A program made the position numbers and the translations under genes. From Sphagnum compactum (Eukaryota > Bryophyta > Sphagnopsida > Sphagnales), in NCBI GenBank assembly GCA_965153455.1, contig OZ234495.1:11466875-11530874 (forward strand): a stretch of 64,000 nt of DNA, written 5' to 3'. This document shows positions 10,973 through 22,500 of the stretch, piece after piece. Within the stretch, counting starts at the first letter, position 1. Every line of letters starts with the position of its first letter. The notes under the pieces are model-generated. The model worked only from the letters and a program-made list of their open reading frames with translations, did not search any database and had not been told where the DNA came from.

Positions 10973-12445
10973 ATGTCAAAAGTAGACACTAGAATTCTTA
11001 GAAAACAATTAGAATAGGTCATACATCAACTTATTTCAGAACTTGCACAAAAGGAAAACAAATAACAAATGCAACCTATAGGAAATGAACTTGTGAATGT
11101 ACCAACCACGAATGCAACACATAGGACATAAGCAAATGAACCACATCAATATGCAACCAAATTGGTTGTGCAAAGAGACCCAACAACGCTTTCAACCACT
11201 CATCAAGAAACACCATTAACATCAACCCAACCATGAGCAATGAATGTTTATCATGATGATAATCATGAACTTGTTCAGCCATGATGAAATTGTTTTTGCA
11301 TAACAACCATGGCAATTTACAACCTTGGGTTACTGTTTATTTAAAAATAGTGTACTTATACTAATTGTAACATTTGTTGGTTTTCAAAACCAACCACCAA
11401 ACACCAATATCAATTTGGTACCCACTAATTTAGAAATGGAACAACTTCAACTATTCAACATGTTGGAGCAGTTTTGTCACATCAACCAAAAACCTTCCAA
11501 TTAATCACTTTTTATACCACATTTAAAACTTGTTGAATTTTGAGCAACACCTACAGTTGTTCGACAAGAAACCACATATCAACAAGGCACTTGGCCAAAT
11601 AAATCAGTACTTGATCAAGGTGAAAGATCACAAGTTCAACATCACAAACTAGTTTTAGGAAGAAACTAAGGTGTTGAAATTATAACTTGTTCATATTATC
11701 AATAGGTGGGACACATGTTCAATTGTTGCCCATTTGTTGATGATAAATTAAAACAGTTATGGAAGGAAGAAGTGATGAATGTTCATCAACCTATTCTTCC
11801 AACCATTACAACAACAATACCCAAGGTGTTTGTATTAGGAACCCAAACCATGATTCCTAGTATAGGTCATACAATAATACCAATCCATTATTAGACAACC
11901 TGGTCACAACCTATTACACCAACCCTACCAAGTAAAACTAGTATGTTGCCTACCTTGACATACCCAATGTGGTATTATGTCATATTGCCTTTTGTATCTC
12001 TAGACCTTAGTTTGTATCTAACATATCCAAATGGAACAAAAGAATGTGATCCTACGATGTTTAGGAATTATACAAGTTATGTATCTGGATATGTATATCC
12101 AATACCTAAAGAACCTATTGTAGCATTTGTATATACACCACATTTTGTTGGAAATCAATTTCCTACAATGGTTCAACCAATAACTAGTAGGGGAAGATCA
12201 CATGTTCAACAACAAGTTACTACACCAATTCCAACCACTATATAGGTCAATACAAGTTTACTAATTCATGTACCCATAGGTTTTACTCACCAACCATTGG
12301 ATGGAGGACAACCTAAAGACTCACCTAGAGGAAGTTCACTTGAAAGAGATCCACTTGAAGGACCACCATTTAATCCACCTATTGGATTATTCGGATGGCC
12401 AACGCCTAACCCACATATGTTTATAGTACTTGTTGACGTGTACTA
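10973..12445 (+). pseudogene. Gypsy gag relic
   Basis: The likely start is ATG 10973 (reads MSKVDTRILRKQLE then a TAG). The middle is heavily broken. From about 11680 the frame gives a zinc-knuckle-like CSYYQ..VGHMFNC in which the second Cys is Tyr, followed by a Pro/Thr/Tyr-rich tail (NGTKECDP, GYVYPIPKEP) to about 12445. The protein would package element RNA. Confidence 0.7.
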
Positions 12446-12472
12446 GAACCAATAACCAAGCTACCATATTGA

Positions 12473-12888
12473 GAGGCAACTTTTTGTCCCTCTACTCCCG
12501 GTTCTATGAAGTGATTGTACTCGGAGGTACGTATGTTATTGGTGAAGGAAAAAAAAAAGAATGCAAATTGTATTTCTAGATGTTAAGTTGCGTTTGTAGT
12601 TGAAACCAAATAACTTACCTCCTATGCATAATCTATGATTTGGAATTGATAAATATATATTTTAAAGTTCAAACATTCCAATTCCTATAATTATATATTA
12701 AGTTGTCACCCACTTAAACCAACTTTTAAGGATTCGATGCCATGCTCGACTTGGTAGCAAACTTCCAGTCATTTAAAATATTATTCCTATCACGTGCATT
12801 ATCCAAATCTAGCTTGCTTTAGCTCATTAAAAACTAGCTGTAAAGCACATCTGCCTATCAAATTGCAAGCTCTGTACCCAAACCAACA
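12473..12888. repeat. Dispersed repeat, copy 1 (inside gypsy)
   Basis: About 415 bp clearly related to 57153-57544, in the same orientation. Shared blocks include TGTCCCTCTACTCCCGG, GTATTTCTAGATGTTA and TTTAAACCAACTTTTAAGG-like sequence. It interrupts the gypsy gag-protease region and has no coding potential that I can see. It contains one unit of the sequence that is tandemly repeated at 57413-57972. Confidence 0.75.
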
Positions 12889-13039
12889 CCTTATTCACCA
12901 ATATCATATTTTAGAAAAGAAAACAACCCCCCCACAAAACCATACGCATTTATCATCCATTATTCCAACATGTTAAAAACCCCTAATAACCATACCACAT
13001 TCAAATATCCCTGATGAAACTCTTAAAAATTGAAACTAC

Positions 13040-13455
13040 CGAACATGGCTATGTCGATATGGCTCATAGATGGGTACCCAGTACCATCAAAACTTGTTTT
13101 GCTGGAGCCAACAATCATTTCAGTTGCCATTAATCATTAGATGGCAATGATATAATTCAAGTAGGAAAGAACTTTATAGAAGATGTATTTGTAGATGGTG
13201 GATCTGGAGTTAATATCATTGTGGAGAAACTAAGAGTGCAATTAGGTCTCTCAAAACCAAAACCAGCACCTTACAACCTATGTATGGCTTATCAAACCAT
13301 TGTTAAATGTTTAGGTTTAATTAAAGATCTTAAAATTCTTGTCCATGGAATTCCTTATGTAATAATTTTTACTATAATACAAAGTAGTGTGTTAGACTTT
13401 AGTTACTTTATGTTGTTAGTTCGTCCTTGGCTAAGGGATCTTAAAGCGTCTCATG
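13040..13455 (+). pseudogene. Gypsy aspartic protease relic
   Basis: The frame reads FVDGGSGVNI at about 13190-13220. This is a variant of the D-[ST]-G active site in which the third position is Gly followed by Ser (DGGSG), as in one plant gypsy lineage I remember. The flap and the C-terminal GRPWL region follow (here LLVRPWLRD). One stop precedes the active site. The protease would mature the polyprotein. Confidence 0.7.
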
Positions 13456-15300
13456 ATTAGGGCAACAATACTATCATTATACAAGGAACTTGGAGCACCC
13501 ACTAAACATCCATAAGTGTTAGTTTGTTATGATTTCCATTCTAGAATATTTGACAAGGAAGAGGACTTAATCTTTGCTAGAAAACCAAGATTCTTTTCAA
13601 TAGGAACCATAGTTGTTCCTACATCAATAAAGTTCGAACAACCTGTTAGTTTGATTTCATTAACAGGTTTGAGCCTAGTTGAACAAATATTTGTACTTGT
13701 TGAACTAGTATTTGTACTACCTGTTTTGTCTAATATACCTATCAAACCAATATTTATATTACATGTTCATATAGCTATGCCCTTCGATACTTTCAAGCAA
13801 CATTTGCCACAGACTTTCTTCCAACTTGAAATAAAAGAAATGGAGATTAATGAAAAACATGCTCGAATATGAGTTCAAAATCTTTGCATTGTTGGCTGGA
13901 TTATCATCAAAGAAGAGCAATTGACCAATATCAACTTGGGTTATGAAAAAAACCTATAACAAGTTAAAATTAACATTGATTTAGAACTTGTTGTTAGTTC
14001 CCAATTGGTTGGATTATTGAATGAGTTTAAAGACATCTTTGTGTGGACTTACAAAGTTTTGAAGGGTGTACCACTTGAGATAACTCAACATCAAATTGAA
14101 TTGTATACGTCGATACCACTTGCTCATCAAGTAAAGTACCGGTTGAACTGGAAAACTTAGAATTTGTGTAGACTTAGAAAGCTTAATGGTGCCACAAAAA
14201 AAAATCCATACTCACTACCTTTTATTGACGAGGTTATTAATACTATAACCGAACATGAGGTCTATACAATTTTGGATGCCATTAGATGTCCATAGCACCG
14301 AAGGACTAGTACAAGACCGCCTTTGTTATTGATTGGGGGGCTTTTGTATGGGTCGTAATGCCTTTTAGGGTCAAAAATGAACCACCAATCTATCAAAGGG
14401 CAATCACCAAAGCTTTTCGTGAGTACATGGATGTATTCATGAAGATATTTTTAGATGATTTTACTATTTTTAATGACCTATCCACCCTTTTAGAAAAACT
14501 TAGAAAATGTTTCTAAAATGCATAAATTATGGTAATAGTTTAAATCCAGAAAAATGTGCATTTATGGTTTGTTCTAAAACTATCCTAGGATTCATAATCT
14601 CCAAATAAGGGAAAACACCTGATCCTAAGAAAATAGAGGTTCTAGTCAAGAGGACAATACCCAATACACCTCAAAAGATCCAAACATTCAATGGAATGGC
14701 ATAGTTTTGCAAATGTTTCATCAGAAATCTTGCCTCTATTATGGCACCAATTATCAAATATTTAAAAAAATTGAAGTATTCGAATGTTGAGTGTCAAACC
14801 ACTTGGAAAGACATCAAGTACCGTTACATTCAAGCTCCTATACTTATCTGTCCTAATTGGGAACTAGACTTTCATGTTGATATTGATGCAACTTAGTTAG
14901 TAATAGGGGTGATACTGGCCCATAATCCAATAGGTAAAATAGATCAACATGTTATGTATTGATCAAGATTACTGAATTTTGCTGAAAGGAATTGTACTAC
15001 TAGAAAGAGAGAGGCTTTAGCTATGGTCTATGCCTTACACAAGTTTAGGCATTCTTGTTAAGCAACATGTTCACATTCTTTGTAAACCATATGGCTTTAA
15101 TATATTTAGTTAACAAGCCACAAGTTTCTAATAGGTTAGTGAGATGGCTCTTATTATTTTTGGAGTATGATTTCAAGATCGTTAATAAACTTGGTAGATT
15201 TCACTTCATGGCAAATGTGCTGAATAGGTTACCCAACCAATATGAACTTGTTGGAGTACATGATCAAACCTATGATGCTCACCTATTCACACTATAACCT
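13456..15300 (+). pseudogene. Gypsy reverse transcriptase and RNase H relic
   Basis: A protease-RT linker is followed by RT sequence (FVWTYK, NPYPLPFIDEVINTI) with the catalytic box reading IFLDDFTIFND at about 14446-14475 (F/Y-x-DD type). Next come the connection and RNase H, with FHVDIDAT at about 14870 and TTRKREALAMVYALHKF at about 14999-15050. The last open stretch, 15055-15297, contains the VNKPQVS and NRLP motifs typical of the end of gypsy RNase H. Numerous stops and frame changes are present. Confidence 0.8.
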
Positions 15301-15891
15301 GAGTGGTTATAGAGTGTTTATGAATACCTGTTAAAAGGAATAATGCTAAAAAGGTACATCACACAGATAATATTTAGCCTAGAGAGCTAAACCATTTGTG
15401 CTTCAAGGAGTACTATATAAATTTGGACGAAACAACAAGTTTCACGAGTTTTGTAAATAAACAAGTACCCATAATTTTGTAAGAATTTCATGGAGGAATT
15501 GCAAGAAGGAATTTTTTTTTGAACATCATTGTGAGGATGCTAATTATTAGTGGTCGATAGTGTGTAGTTCTTATAAAAGGAGCCAAGGATTGCATATACA
15601 CCTAGAAAATCCTACACCACTATGATTTTGAAAAATTACTACAAAAATTGTAATCATTGAAATGTAATGAAATCAATTGGAAAAGTTTCCTATGCTTGTG
15701 AATTTTCATGTCAATGAATTTTATGAGATTCCCAATTGCTTCGTGGTTTGTTTAATAAATAATAAGCAGTGGGCAGATAGATGTTAACTAAGGCAAAAAA
15801 AATTACAAGTCCTTAATGTTATGTCAAACTAGACAATTTTTTCTCAAAATTTGTGGAAGATTCGAAAATGAGAAGTTTGAACCCCATAACC
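15301..15891 (+). pseudogene. Gypsy integrase zinc-finger remnant
   Basis: Around 15490-15600, scattered frames give FHGGIA and DANYYW-like pieces resembling the HHCC region of gypsy integrase. The catalytic core is absent because the element is cut at the copia LTR. The last bases (15879-15891) resemble a decayed copia primer site (CCCATAACC). Confidence 0.45.
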
Positions 15892-16358
15892 TATTATAAA
15901 CAACTTGAAAATAAGCAAGAAATGAAAGATTCAAGGTTCATGAAATGCAACAATTGTATTAACTAACAAGAAGATTACAAAGGTTGTATACTTCAAATGC
16001 TACAATCACAAAACTATGACTTGCAACAACTAACAAAGCTTGAAGGTTCTATGTGCACTTAAAAACCATGAAAGGAGAGAATGAAAGACTACTCAAAACC
16101 ACTCCAATATATATTACTCTTAACCCTAAAGTAGCCGTCACTTAACCTAACCTAGCCGCCACCAATACCTAACATTAGCTGCACCAAACCCTAACCCTAG
16201 CTGCCACCAAGCCCTAAGTAGCCTCCACTTCCAAACCCTAACCACCACTATTCAACCTAACCTAACTACTATAAGGATGTGAATACTATTCATCCTTTTG
16301 ATGAATGTTTAATACATTCATCAACATTGGGAATTAGAAACGAATAATATTTCTAACA
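15892..16358 (-). repeat. Copia LTR, minus orientation (5' LTR relic)
   Basis: Begins TATTATAAAC (variant of the family end TATTGGAAAC) and finishes ATTTCTAACA. A decayed primer site lies to its left, so it is a 5' LTR whose internal region is almost entirely lost. The CCGCC/CCCTAA minisatellite is visible at about 16135-16240. Confidence 0.85.
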
Positions 16359-17374
16359 TGACTTCCATTGTGGCCTTGATGATCCCTTTGCTAATGGCCT
16401 CCAAAATGATGTCATTCCCTATGTACACCCTTCGTGGAACAATGGATTCGCAGGTGGTGAACCATTTTCATTCAAATGTCATGAGTTGTGTTACACTAGA
16501 ATCGATGATCCAATTGTACATTGTATGATCATTAGCAGTCAATGCAACAACAAATATTTGTTCTTGATCTTCGTAAGCTTGGTATTTTTTTTCTTTCTCA
16601 TCACTCTTCTTCTTCAAACAATTTTTCACAAAATGTTTGAGTTTTTTACAATAAAAACAAACCTTTTCGTTTGCCTTATGAATTTTGTTAAGCAATGCAA
16701 CATTTTTTATATTCTCACTTTCTTTTATTTGGGAAACCTCATGAAGCAATCAATTAGCAATGAATTGAAGGTCAACATCTTTGGTGGACATGGACTTCAA
16801 ACTTGTGACCAAGTTATCAAAGGACGAGGGAAGGCCCATGAGAAATACCATGTCTTCATCTTCAGTCTTCACCTCAATGGAACGTAGTTGATCCGCAAGT
16901 GCCTTCACCATGTCAATGTGTGCAAGCAAGTCCTCCCCTTCTTGCATTTTGATAATGAACAACCTCATTCGAAGAACAACTTGTTTTCGATGGTCTTGGC
17001 TTTGTGCACACTACAAAGTGTCCCAAGTGCTCTTAACATTTTCACAATATTGAATGTGTGTAAGTTGTACATCTGTGAAATGTTCACAAAGTAATGCAAA
17101 TGCCTTGGTCACCTTTTTGTTGTAATCCACCATTTCATCTTCATCATCCATAATTGTTGCACTCCCATCAACAAACTTCCGAAACCCATGCTTGGAAAAC
17201 ATCATGTGCATCTTGAACTTCCAAAGGTGAAAATTACCACGATCAAACTTTTCCATGACTTTCGAGGACTCCACTTGGAAAGATGACATTTTGTTCAACA
17301 CAAATGGTAAAACAAACACTCTATGTCTTTCTACTCAACTGAACTTACAAGTCAGAAAACTTCAATCTGAAAAC
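16359..17374 (-). pseudogene. Copia gag-protease fragment, subfamily A
   Basis: Read right to left: gag start (MSSFQVESSKVMEKF) at about 17289, then gag through IQYCENV, then a zinc knuckle CFYCKKLKHFVKNC, then the protease region with DSSVTQ where DSGATQ is expected, so the active-site Gly is lost. It stops in the protease-integrase linker where the LTR at 15892-16358 begins. Frames change at about 17010 and 16750. The left junction is an insertion point; the right end meets a plus-strand LTR at 17375. Confidence 0.8.
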
Positions 17375-17909
17375 TGTTAGAAATTCTATTCGTTTTTAAT
17401 TCCCAATGTTGATGAATGTGTGAAACATTCATCAAAAGGATGAATAGTATTCACATCCTTATAGTAGTTAGGTTAAGTTAAATAGTGGTGGTAAGGGTTT
17501 GGAAGTGGAGGCTAGGGTTAGGGTTTGGCGGCGGCTAGGGTTAGGGCTAGGCAACGGCTAGGGTTAGGGTTCGACAGCGGCTAGGGTTAGGGCTAGGCGG
17601 CGATTAGGGTTAGGGTTTTGGTGGCAGCTACGGCTAGGCAGCGACTAGGGTTAGGGTTAAATGGTGGCTACTTTAGGGTTAGGAGATAGTATATATTGGT
17701 GTATTTTTGAATAGTCTTTCATTCTCTCCTTTCGTGGTTTTAAGTGCACATAGAATCATCAAACCTTGTTAGTTGTTGCAAGCCATAGTTTTGTGATTAT
17801 AACATTTGAAGCATATAACCTTTGTGATTCTTGTTAGTTAATATAATTGTTCCATTTTATGAACGTTGAGTGTTTTCATTTCTTGCTTGTTTTCAAGTTG
17901 TTTCCAATA
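17375..17909 (+). repeat. Copia 5' LTR
   Basis: Starts TGTTAGAAATTCTATTCG, ends TTTCCAATA. Its minisatellite (about 17500-17690) has degenerate GGCGGCT and TAGGGTTAGGG units. A TATATT-type TATA box follows near 17691. Confidence 0.9.
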
Positions 17910-17926
17910 GGTTATGGGCCCACACC
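17910..17926 (+). promoter_or_regulatory. Primer-binding site (half-tRNA type)
   Basis: GGTTATGGGCCCACACC directly after the LTR; complementary to the anticodon arm of initiator tRNA-Met. Confidence 0.75.
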
Positions 17927-18419
17927 AAGCAAGAGAAAGGACATTGTGTTAGAACAAGAAGTAATCAAGGGTTTAGCTTGTATGGTATAGAAAGGGAGAA
18001 TCCTTTGAGGGAAGGCTTTTAGTTTGCAAGGTTGTAAAGAGAGTGGGAGTCCATTTCCAAGTGAGTGGGAGGTGTGGAAGAGAGTTTTTCTTCAAAGTGT
18101 TATAAGTTTTTCAAGTTTGAGAAAGTGTGTGGAAGAGAGTTCTTCGATTCGTTAAAAGTTTGAGGTGTGTGGAAGAGAGTTCTTCAATTTGTTGAAAGTT
18201 TAGGTGTGTGCAAAAGAGGTCTTCGAGTTGTTGAAAGTGTGAAGTTTCAAGTGTGTTAAAGAGAGTTCTTCCCATTGTTGCAATTTCAAGTAAAATTTCA
18301 AGCTTGTGCAATAAGAGATTTGCAAGTTTTAGATTTTCAAGTTTATGTGAGGTGTCAAAGATTTCTTCCAAAGCTTTCGATCTTTTGAGAAAGTGTTTGT
18401 TGTAGCATTTGTGTTCAAA

Positions 18420-18861
18420 ATGTATTCTTTTCAAATGGAATCCTTGAAAGTCATGGAGAAGTTTGATGCTAACAACTTCCACCTTTAGAAGTTCAAAATG
18501 CGCATGATGCTTTCTAAACATGAGCTTTGGAAATTCGTTGATGGGAGGGCCACCTTGCCAAGTGAAGAAGTTGCAAGGGCCGATTACAACGAGAAAAGAC
18601 AAAGGCTTTTGCATTGCTTTATGAACATCTCACGGATGCTCAACTTGCACACATTCATTATTGTGACAATGTGAGAAGTGCGTGCGAAGCTCTTTGCCAT
18701 GTGCATGAAGCTAAGACAATTGGTAACAAGTTGTTCCTTCGAAGGAGATTTTTCACCATCAAAATGCAAGAACGACATGACATGCTTGTGCACATTAACA
18801 TGGTGAACGCCCTTGCGGACCAACTACGTTCCATCGAGATGAACATTACGGATGAAGATGT
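18420..18861 (+). pseudogene. Copia gag N-terminal part, broken
   Basis: ATG 18420 gives MYSFQMESLKVMEKFD. A TAG at about 18487 replaces the Trp codon of HLWKF, and a small deletion near 18595 shifts the frame. Sequence continues to MNITDEDV, where the minus-strand LTR is inserted. Upstream, 17927-18419 is the family leader with degenerate GTGTGGAAGAGAGTTCTTC repeats. Confidence 0.8.
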
Positions 18862-19438
18862 TATTGGAAACAACTTGAAAACAAGCAAAAATTGAAACAC
18901 TCAAGGTTAGTGAAATGGAACAATTGTATTAACTAACAAGAAGATTACAAAGGTTGTATTGTTTCAAATGCAACAATCACAAAACTATGGCTTGTAACAA
19001 CTAACAAAGCTTGAAGGTTTTATGTGCACTCAAAAACCATGAAAGGAGAGAATGAAAGACTCCTCAAAACCACTCCAATATATACTATCTCCTAACCCTA
19101 AAGTAACCGCCACTTAACCGCCACCTAACCCTAGCCACCATCAAACCCTAACCCTAGCCACCATCAAACCCTAACCCTAGCCGCCACCAAACCCTAACCC
19201 TAGCCGCCACCAAACCCTAACCCTAGCCGCCACCAAACCCTAACCCTAGCCGCCTAGCCGCCGCTAAACCCTAACCCTAGTCGCCGCCAAACCCTAAGTA
19301 GCCTCCACTTCCAAACCCTAACCACCACTATTCAACCTAACCTAACCACTATAAGGATGTGAATACTATTCATCCTTTTGATGAATGTTTCACACATTCA
19401 TCAACATTGGGTATTGGAAACGAATAGTATTTCTAACA
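18862..19438 (-). repeat. 3' LTR of the 18862-24738 element
   Basis: 577 bp, TATTGGAAAC...CTAACA in plus view. It contains a long array (about 19110-19300) of AAACCCTAACCCTAGCCGCC units, longer than the array in the partner LTR (510 bp), so array length has changed between the two LTRs. Confidence 0.9.
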
Positions 19439-19596
19439 CTCCCACTCTATGAAGTTTCTAATCCGAACATGTTTATCAATTTGTAATGTCGTTCTTTCGG
19501 TAATGCCTTGGTGAGCACATCCGCCACCATCTCTTCCGTTGAACAATATTCGAACGTAATTTCGCCATTTTCAACTCATTCTCGAACGAAATGATG

Positions 19597-22500
19597 CTAA
19601 ACATCAATGTGCTTTGTTCGAGCATGTTGCGTGGGATTCTTCGTCAATGATATTGCACCTTGGTTGTCACATCGAATCACCATCGCCTTCTTCTCTTTCA
19701 TGTACCCTAATTCTTTCATGAGCTTTGTCATCCATATGGCTTCCTTCGTAGCTTGTGTACTTGCCATGTATTCGGCCTCCGTCGTTGACAAAGCGATTGT
19801 GGGTTGTCGTTTGCTACTCCACGAAGTGGCCCCACCTCCCATCATGAACACAAACCCTGTGGTGGATCTCCTATCCTCAAGGTCACCGGCCCAATCCGCA
19901 TCACAATATGCGACCACATCTTGGGGTGATAATCCTTCGAAGCGTAATTTGAATTGCAATGTGCCTTGCAAGTATCGAAAAATGCACTTCACCGCAATCC
20001 AATGTTCTAGGCTTGGATTAGCCATGTGTTGACTCACCACGCTTATTGGGTATGCCAAATCGGGTCGAGTACACAACATGGCATACATCAAGGATCCCAT
20101 AGCTTGTTGATAAGGAACCTTCACCATTTCATCATCCTTGTTCATATTCTTCTTCAACTTCGTCTTGGGATCAAGTGGCACTCCGATGGCTTTGCAATCC
20201 TCCATGCGAAAGCGTTTGAGAATCTCCTTGAGATACCCAATTTGGTTGATGTAAAGAAGTCGTTGTGCACGATCCCTTTCCACTTCCATGCGAAGGAAAA
20301 AATGCAAATCGCCAAGATCTTTCATTTCGAACTTTCGAGAAAGTTCTTCCTTCACTTGCAAAAGCTTGTCCTTATTATTGCACACCAAGATGAGATCATC
20401 GACGTAGACGACGATGAAAAATTTCACATCCTTGACTTGCGCAACATACACACTAAAGTCCACATCACTTCTCGTAAACTCGATGCTTTTCAAGAAAGCG
20501 TCTAGCTTTTGGTTCCAAGCCCTTGGAGATTGTTTCAAGCCATACAATGACTTGTGAAGCTTACACACAAGATGTTCACCTTCATGTGTGAATCCTTTGG
20601 GTTGCTCCATGTAAATCTCCTCTTCAAGGTCACCATTGAGAAATGCTGTTTTGACGTCCATTTGATGAATCTCCATGTCTTCAATGGCCGCTAGTGCAAG
20701 GATACAACGAATTGACACAAACTTTGCAACGGGTGCAAAAGTTTCGTTGCAATCGACTTCAAATGTTTGGGTGAAACCTCCTGCCACAAGTCTCGCCTTG
20801 TACCGTTCGACTTCACCATCTACCCCATGTTTGATTTTGAACACCCATTTGCAAGAAATGGGTTTTCTACCCTTGGGGAGTGGCACCAAGGACCAAGTGT
20901 TGTTGACAAGAAGAGAGTCGTATTCTTCTTGCATGGCAATCTCCCACTTCTTTGCATCTTCGCCATTCAACGCCTCTTCCACGGTTTGGGGTTCTTCCGA
21001 AAATGCCATGGTGGCTCGTTCCACCTCTTTGGTGGCGACCCACCAATCACGAGGCCACTCCTTACGTTGTCTTTGGGGCCTTTCTCTTGGTCCATCTTGT
21101 TGTGGTTCATTCAAACCCTCGTATTGTGTTGAAGCAAATTTTTCTTCCGAAGAAGAATTTGTTGTAGATTCATCACCTTCCACGTCTTCCGCTGGTCTTG
21201 CCTTCAAAGATATAGGATTAACATCCTTCACAAGTTCATCGACTTCATCCACAACAAGGTGTTCTATTTGGTTTGAAAGGGGTCTCTTATCACGAACACC
21301 TTCTACTTCTTCCGTCCCTTCAAGGAACACAACATCTCGACTCTTAATGATCCTTTTGGTTTCTAGACACATTAAGCGATATGTTTTGGTCCTTTCACAA
21401 TACCCTAGAAACACACAAGGTATGGATTTGGACTCTAATTTGCTTCTCTTTTCATCTGGAATGTGTGCAAATGTCTTGCAACCAAAAACTTTCAAATGAG
21501 ATACATCCGGCTTTGTACCGGTCCACGCTTCTTGTGGGGTCTTTGAATCAAGAGCTTTAGTTGGGCATCGATTCTTGATGTAAACCGCCGTGTTCACCGC
21601 CTTCGCCCAAAACTCCAAGTCAAGTCCTTGTGCACGAATCATGCTTCTAGCGCATTCCATGATGGTCCTATTAGCTCGTTCCGCAACTCCATTTTGTTGT
21701 GGTGTGTAAGGTGCACTTGTTTGACGTTCGATTCCACATTCATGCAAAAAGTCATCAAACTTTTTGGACACAAATTCTCCTCCGTTGTCGGTTCGCAAGG
21801 TTTTGATATTCATGCCGGTTTGATTCTCCACTAAGGCCTTGTATGCCTTGAATTTGTCGAACACTTCTCCTTTCGCTTTCAAAAGGTAAACATGAGTTTT
21901 TCTCGAAAAGTCGTCGATGAAGGTGACGAAGTATCGTGCTCCACCACGAGATGTGGTCTTCATCGGTCCGCACACATCGCTACGCACTAGTTCCAAAAGC
22001 TTGGAAGCCCTACTTGCTTCATCTTTAGGAAAAGATGTCCTTTGATGTTTGCCTTCAATGCAAGCTTCACACACATGGTGCAATGGCACTTCTTTCAAAT
22101 TCATGCCATTGACCATATTCTCCAACTTCTTAAGACTCGCCATGTTGAGGTGGCCAAGTCTTTGGTGCCAAAGCGTAGCTCCTTCATTCGAAGACTTTGC
22201 CACATTCGCACTCTCCTTTCGAACATTGACGTTGAGAAGATACAAGTTCTTCTCCCTTCGTGCTTGCGCCACAACGGTTCCATGGACATTGTTGACCTTA
22301 CAACCATCCTTGTCAAACTCCACTTTCAAGCCCTCCGAAATGAGTTTGCTAACAGAAATGAGACTATTCTTCATTTTCGGAACATGAAGAACTTGTGTGA
22401 TGGTTGTAAGCAAGGTTTTACCTCCAACTTGCATTGTGGCCTTGATGCTCCCTTTGCCAATGGCCTCCAAAATGGTGTCATCTCCCATGTACACCTTTCG

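Larger units (their letters stand above)
10056..15891 (+). mobile_element. Degenerate Ty3/gypsy element, 3' end lost
   Basis: A probable 5' LTR is followed in order by gag with a zinc knuckle, protease, reverse transcriptase, RNase H and an integrase remnant, which is the gypsy gene order. All parts carry many stops and shifts, so the copy is old. A dispersed repeat sits between gag and protease (12473-12888). The 3' end is cut off by copia LTR sequence starting at 15892. The fragment at 32934-34525 belongs to the same lineage. Confidence 0.8.
17375..18861 (+). mobile_element. Copia element, 5' part only
   Basis: LTR, primer site, leader and part of gag in the plus orientation, cut by the minus-strand element beginning at 18862. 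The gag type is subfamily B (ATLPSEEVARADYNEK). Confidence 0.85.

Noticed and set aside
20675-21499. 274-codon plus-strand open frame
   Set aside because: Exact antisense of the integrase-RT linker and RT of the minus-strand copia ORF; serine-rich shadow frame with no motif.
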